The notes beneath the pieces are model-generated. The model was given only the letters and a program-made list of their open reading frames with translations, searched no databases and was not told the DNA's origin. A program made the position numbers and the translations under genes. From Firmicutes bacterium HGW-Firmicutes-10 (GTDB lineage Bacteria; Bacillota_I; Bacilli_A; Erysipelotrichales; Erysipelotrichaceae), in contig PHAF01000129.1 of assembly GCA_002841605.1 (NCBI GenBank), positions 1 to 5,427 of the forward strand: 5,427 nt of DNA, in the 5' to 3' direction. Shown here piece after piece: positions 4,562 to 5,427 of the stretch (positions are counted from its first letter, which is position 1; every line of letters starts with the position of its first letter).

Positions 4562-5427
4562 ATGAAGAAGATACTCATTTTTATCTCTATTCTATTAGTT
4601 GCTTTTTCTATGACTGCATGTGCACCAAAGGAAGAGAAAATTGAAATCACATTTAAACAAAACAAACCGGAAATCGATGGTCAACTGCAAGCTTTTGCGG
4701 CTGCCTATGAAGCTGAAACCGGCGTTAAGGTGAATATTGTTTCTTGTGGTGGATCCAGTTGCTCTTTGGGCGATATGCTCAGATCTGACTATGCATCCGG
4801 TAATTTGCCGGAAATCTTCACCATCGATGGTATCGAAGCCTATAATGAATGGGCAGCCGTAATTTCGGATCTGTCTGCTGAAAAGTGGGTTGCGGATACT
4901 GACGTCGCTTTCAAAGTTAACGGAAAAGTCGTAGGCTTCCCGGTCAACGTTGAAGGTTGGGGCATGGCATATAATGCTGATTTGCTCGAACAAGCAGAAA
5001 TCGATCCAGCTACTTTAAACAATTATGATGCGTATGTAGCTGCATTCGAAAAACTGAATTCAATGAAAGCTGAATTAGGAATTGACTCCGTTGTTTCTAT
5101 GGCTGCCGGACCTGGTATGTACTGGGTAACCGGACACCACAACTTCAATAGTTTATTGTCCAATGGTTTGCCATATGGTGACTTAAGCGTTACCAATGCT
5201 TTGTTGGCAGGCAATGTAAATGCTGCACGTTTAGATGAGTATGCTGACTGGGTTAATTTGCTCTTTACATACGCAGACAAAACCGTTTTGACAACAGGAA
5301 ACTATGATTCTCAAGTTGGTGCATTCCTGAATCAAAAAGCAGTGTTCTTACACCAAGGCAACTGGGTTGACGGTAACTTGAAGGATGCAACCTTCGATAT
5401 GGCATTTGCTCCTCATGGATCATCCAA
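4562..5427 (+). CDS. Sugar ABC transporter substrate-binding lipoprotein, N-terminal part (3' end outside window)
   Basis: This is a membrane-anchored extracellular binding protein of the solute-binding family 1 (carbohydrate uptake) type, capturing a sugar for an ABC importer. The ATG at 4562 has AGGAGG (4551-4556) five bases upstream. Residues 1-19 form a lipoprotein signal peptide: KK, a hydrophobic stretch, then MTAC with C20 as the lipidated cysteine; Met at -3 is slightly unusual. The mature part shows the family pattern: EIDGQLQAFAAAYEAETGVKV (37-57, in two halves around the usual F...YE.ETG motif), DMLRSDYASGNLPEIFTIDG (71-90), FPVNVEGWGMAYNADLL (126-142) and GAFLNQKAVFLHQGNWV (253-269). 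The frame is open to the last base (288 codons plus two bases); family members are about 400-450 residues, so roughly a third is missing. Permease and further genes are expected beyond the edge. The specific sugar cannot be told. Confidence 0.9.
   Translation, partial: MKKILIFISILLVAFSMTACAPKEEKIEITFKQNKPEIDGQLQAFAAAYEAETGVKVNIVSCGGSSCSLGDMLRSDYASGNLPEIFTIDGIEAYNEWAAVISDLSAEKWVADTDVAFKVNGKVVGFPVNVEGWGMAYNADLLEQAEIDPATLNNYDAYVAAFEKLNSMKAELGIDSVVSMAAGPGMYWVTGHHNFNSLLSNGLPYGDLSVTNALLAGNVNAARLDEYADWVNLLFTYADKTVLTTGNYDSQVGAFLNQKAVFLHQGNWVDGNLKDATFDMAFAPHGSS

Noticed and set aside
4595..5280. Minus-strand open frames opposite the lipoprotein gene
   Set aside because: The plus-strand frame from 4562 is open to the window edge with signal peptide, lipobox and binding-protein motifs, so the opposite frames are shadows.

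Overview
The window reads as chromosomal DNA from a low-to-middle GC Gram-positive bacterium (Bacillota). The reasons are strong purine-rich ribosome binding sites, sigma-A-like promoters (TTGACT/TACAAT), LacI operators that also fit the Bacillota cre consensus, a lipoprotein-type ABC binding protein, and a 3-hydroxybutyryl-CoA dehydrogenase resembling the clostridial Hbd type as I remember it. All stops used are TAA or TAG and TGG encodes Trp. The genus cannot be fixed from this sequence.

Left block (1-2723, plus strand): the C-terminal two thirds of a GntP-family permease, then 3-hydroxybutyryl-CoA dehydrogenase (hbd), then an SDR-family 3-hydroxybutyrate dehydrogenase (bdhA), closed by a hairpin terminator. 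Together they suggest uptake and oxidation of 3-hydroxybutyrate to acetoacetate, linked to the CoA-bound C4 pool. The CoA-activation and thiolase steps are not in the window. A 17-bp hairpin lies between permease and hbd. The bdhA leader has its own likely promoter, overlapped by a dyad, and a second hairpin abutting the Shine-Dalgarno sequence.

Middle (2724-3424, plus strand): a lone gene for a 198-residue PIN/NYN-like putative nuclease with a basic C-terminal region that may be a winged helix. It is visibly more AT-rich (about 34% GC by hand count) than its neighbours (about 43-53% in sampled rows) and has its own promoter region with an 11-bp direct repeat at 20-bp period. It is the most accessory-looking gene here.

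Right block (3425-5427): a LacI-family repressor on the minus strand, and a divergently transcribed sugar-type ABC-transporter binding lipoprotein that runs off the right edge. The divergent region holds two matching LacI-type operators, one inside the lipoprotein promoter and one over the repressor's own promoter. This is a textbook autoregulated, substrate-induced sugar-uptake arrangement. The PIN/NYN and lacI genes converge with no intergenic base and share a bidirectional terminator inside their coding ends.

No RNA genes, insertion sequences or CRISPR arrays were seen. Most of the window is ordinary metabolism. The PIN/NYN gene and the regulatory dyads are the parts worth following up.
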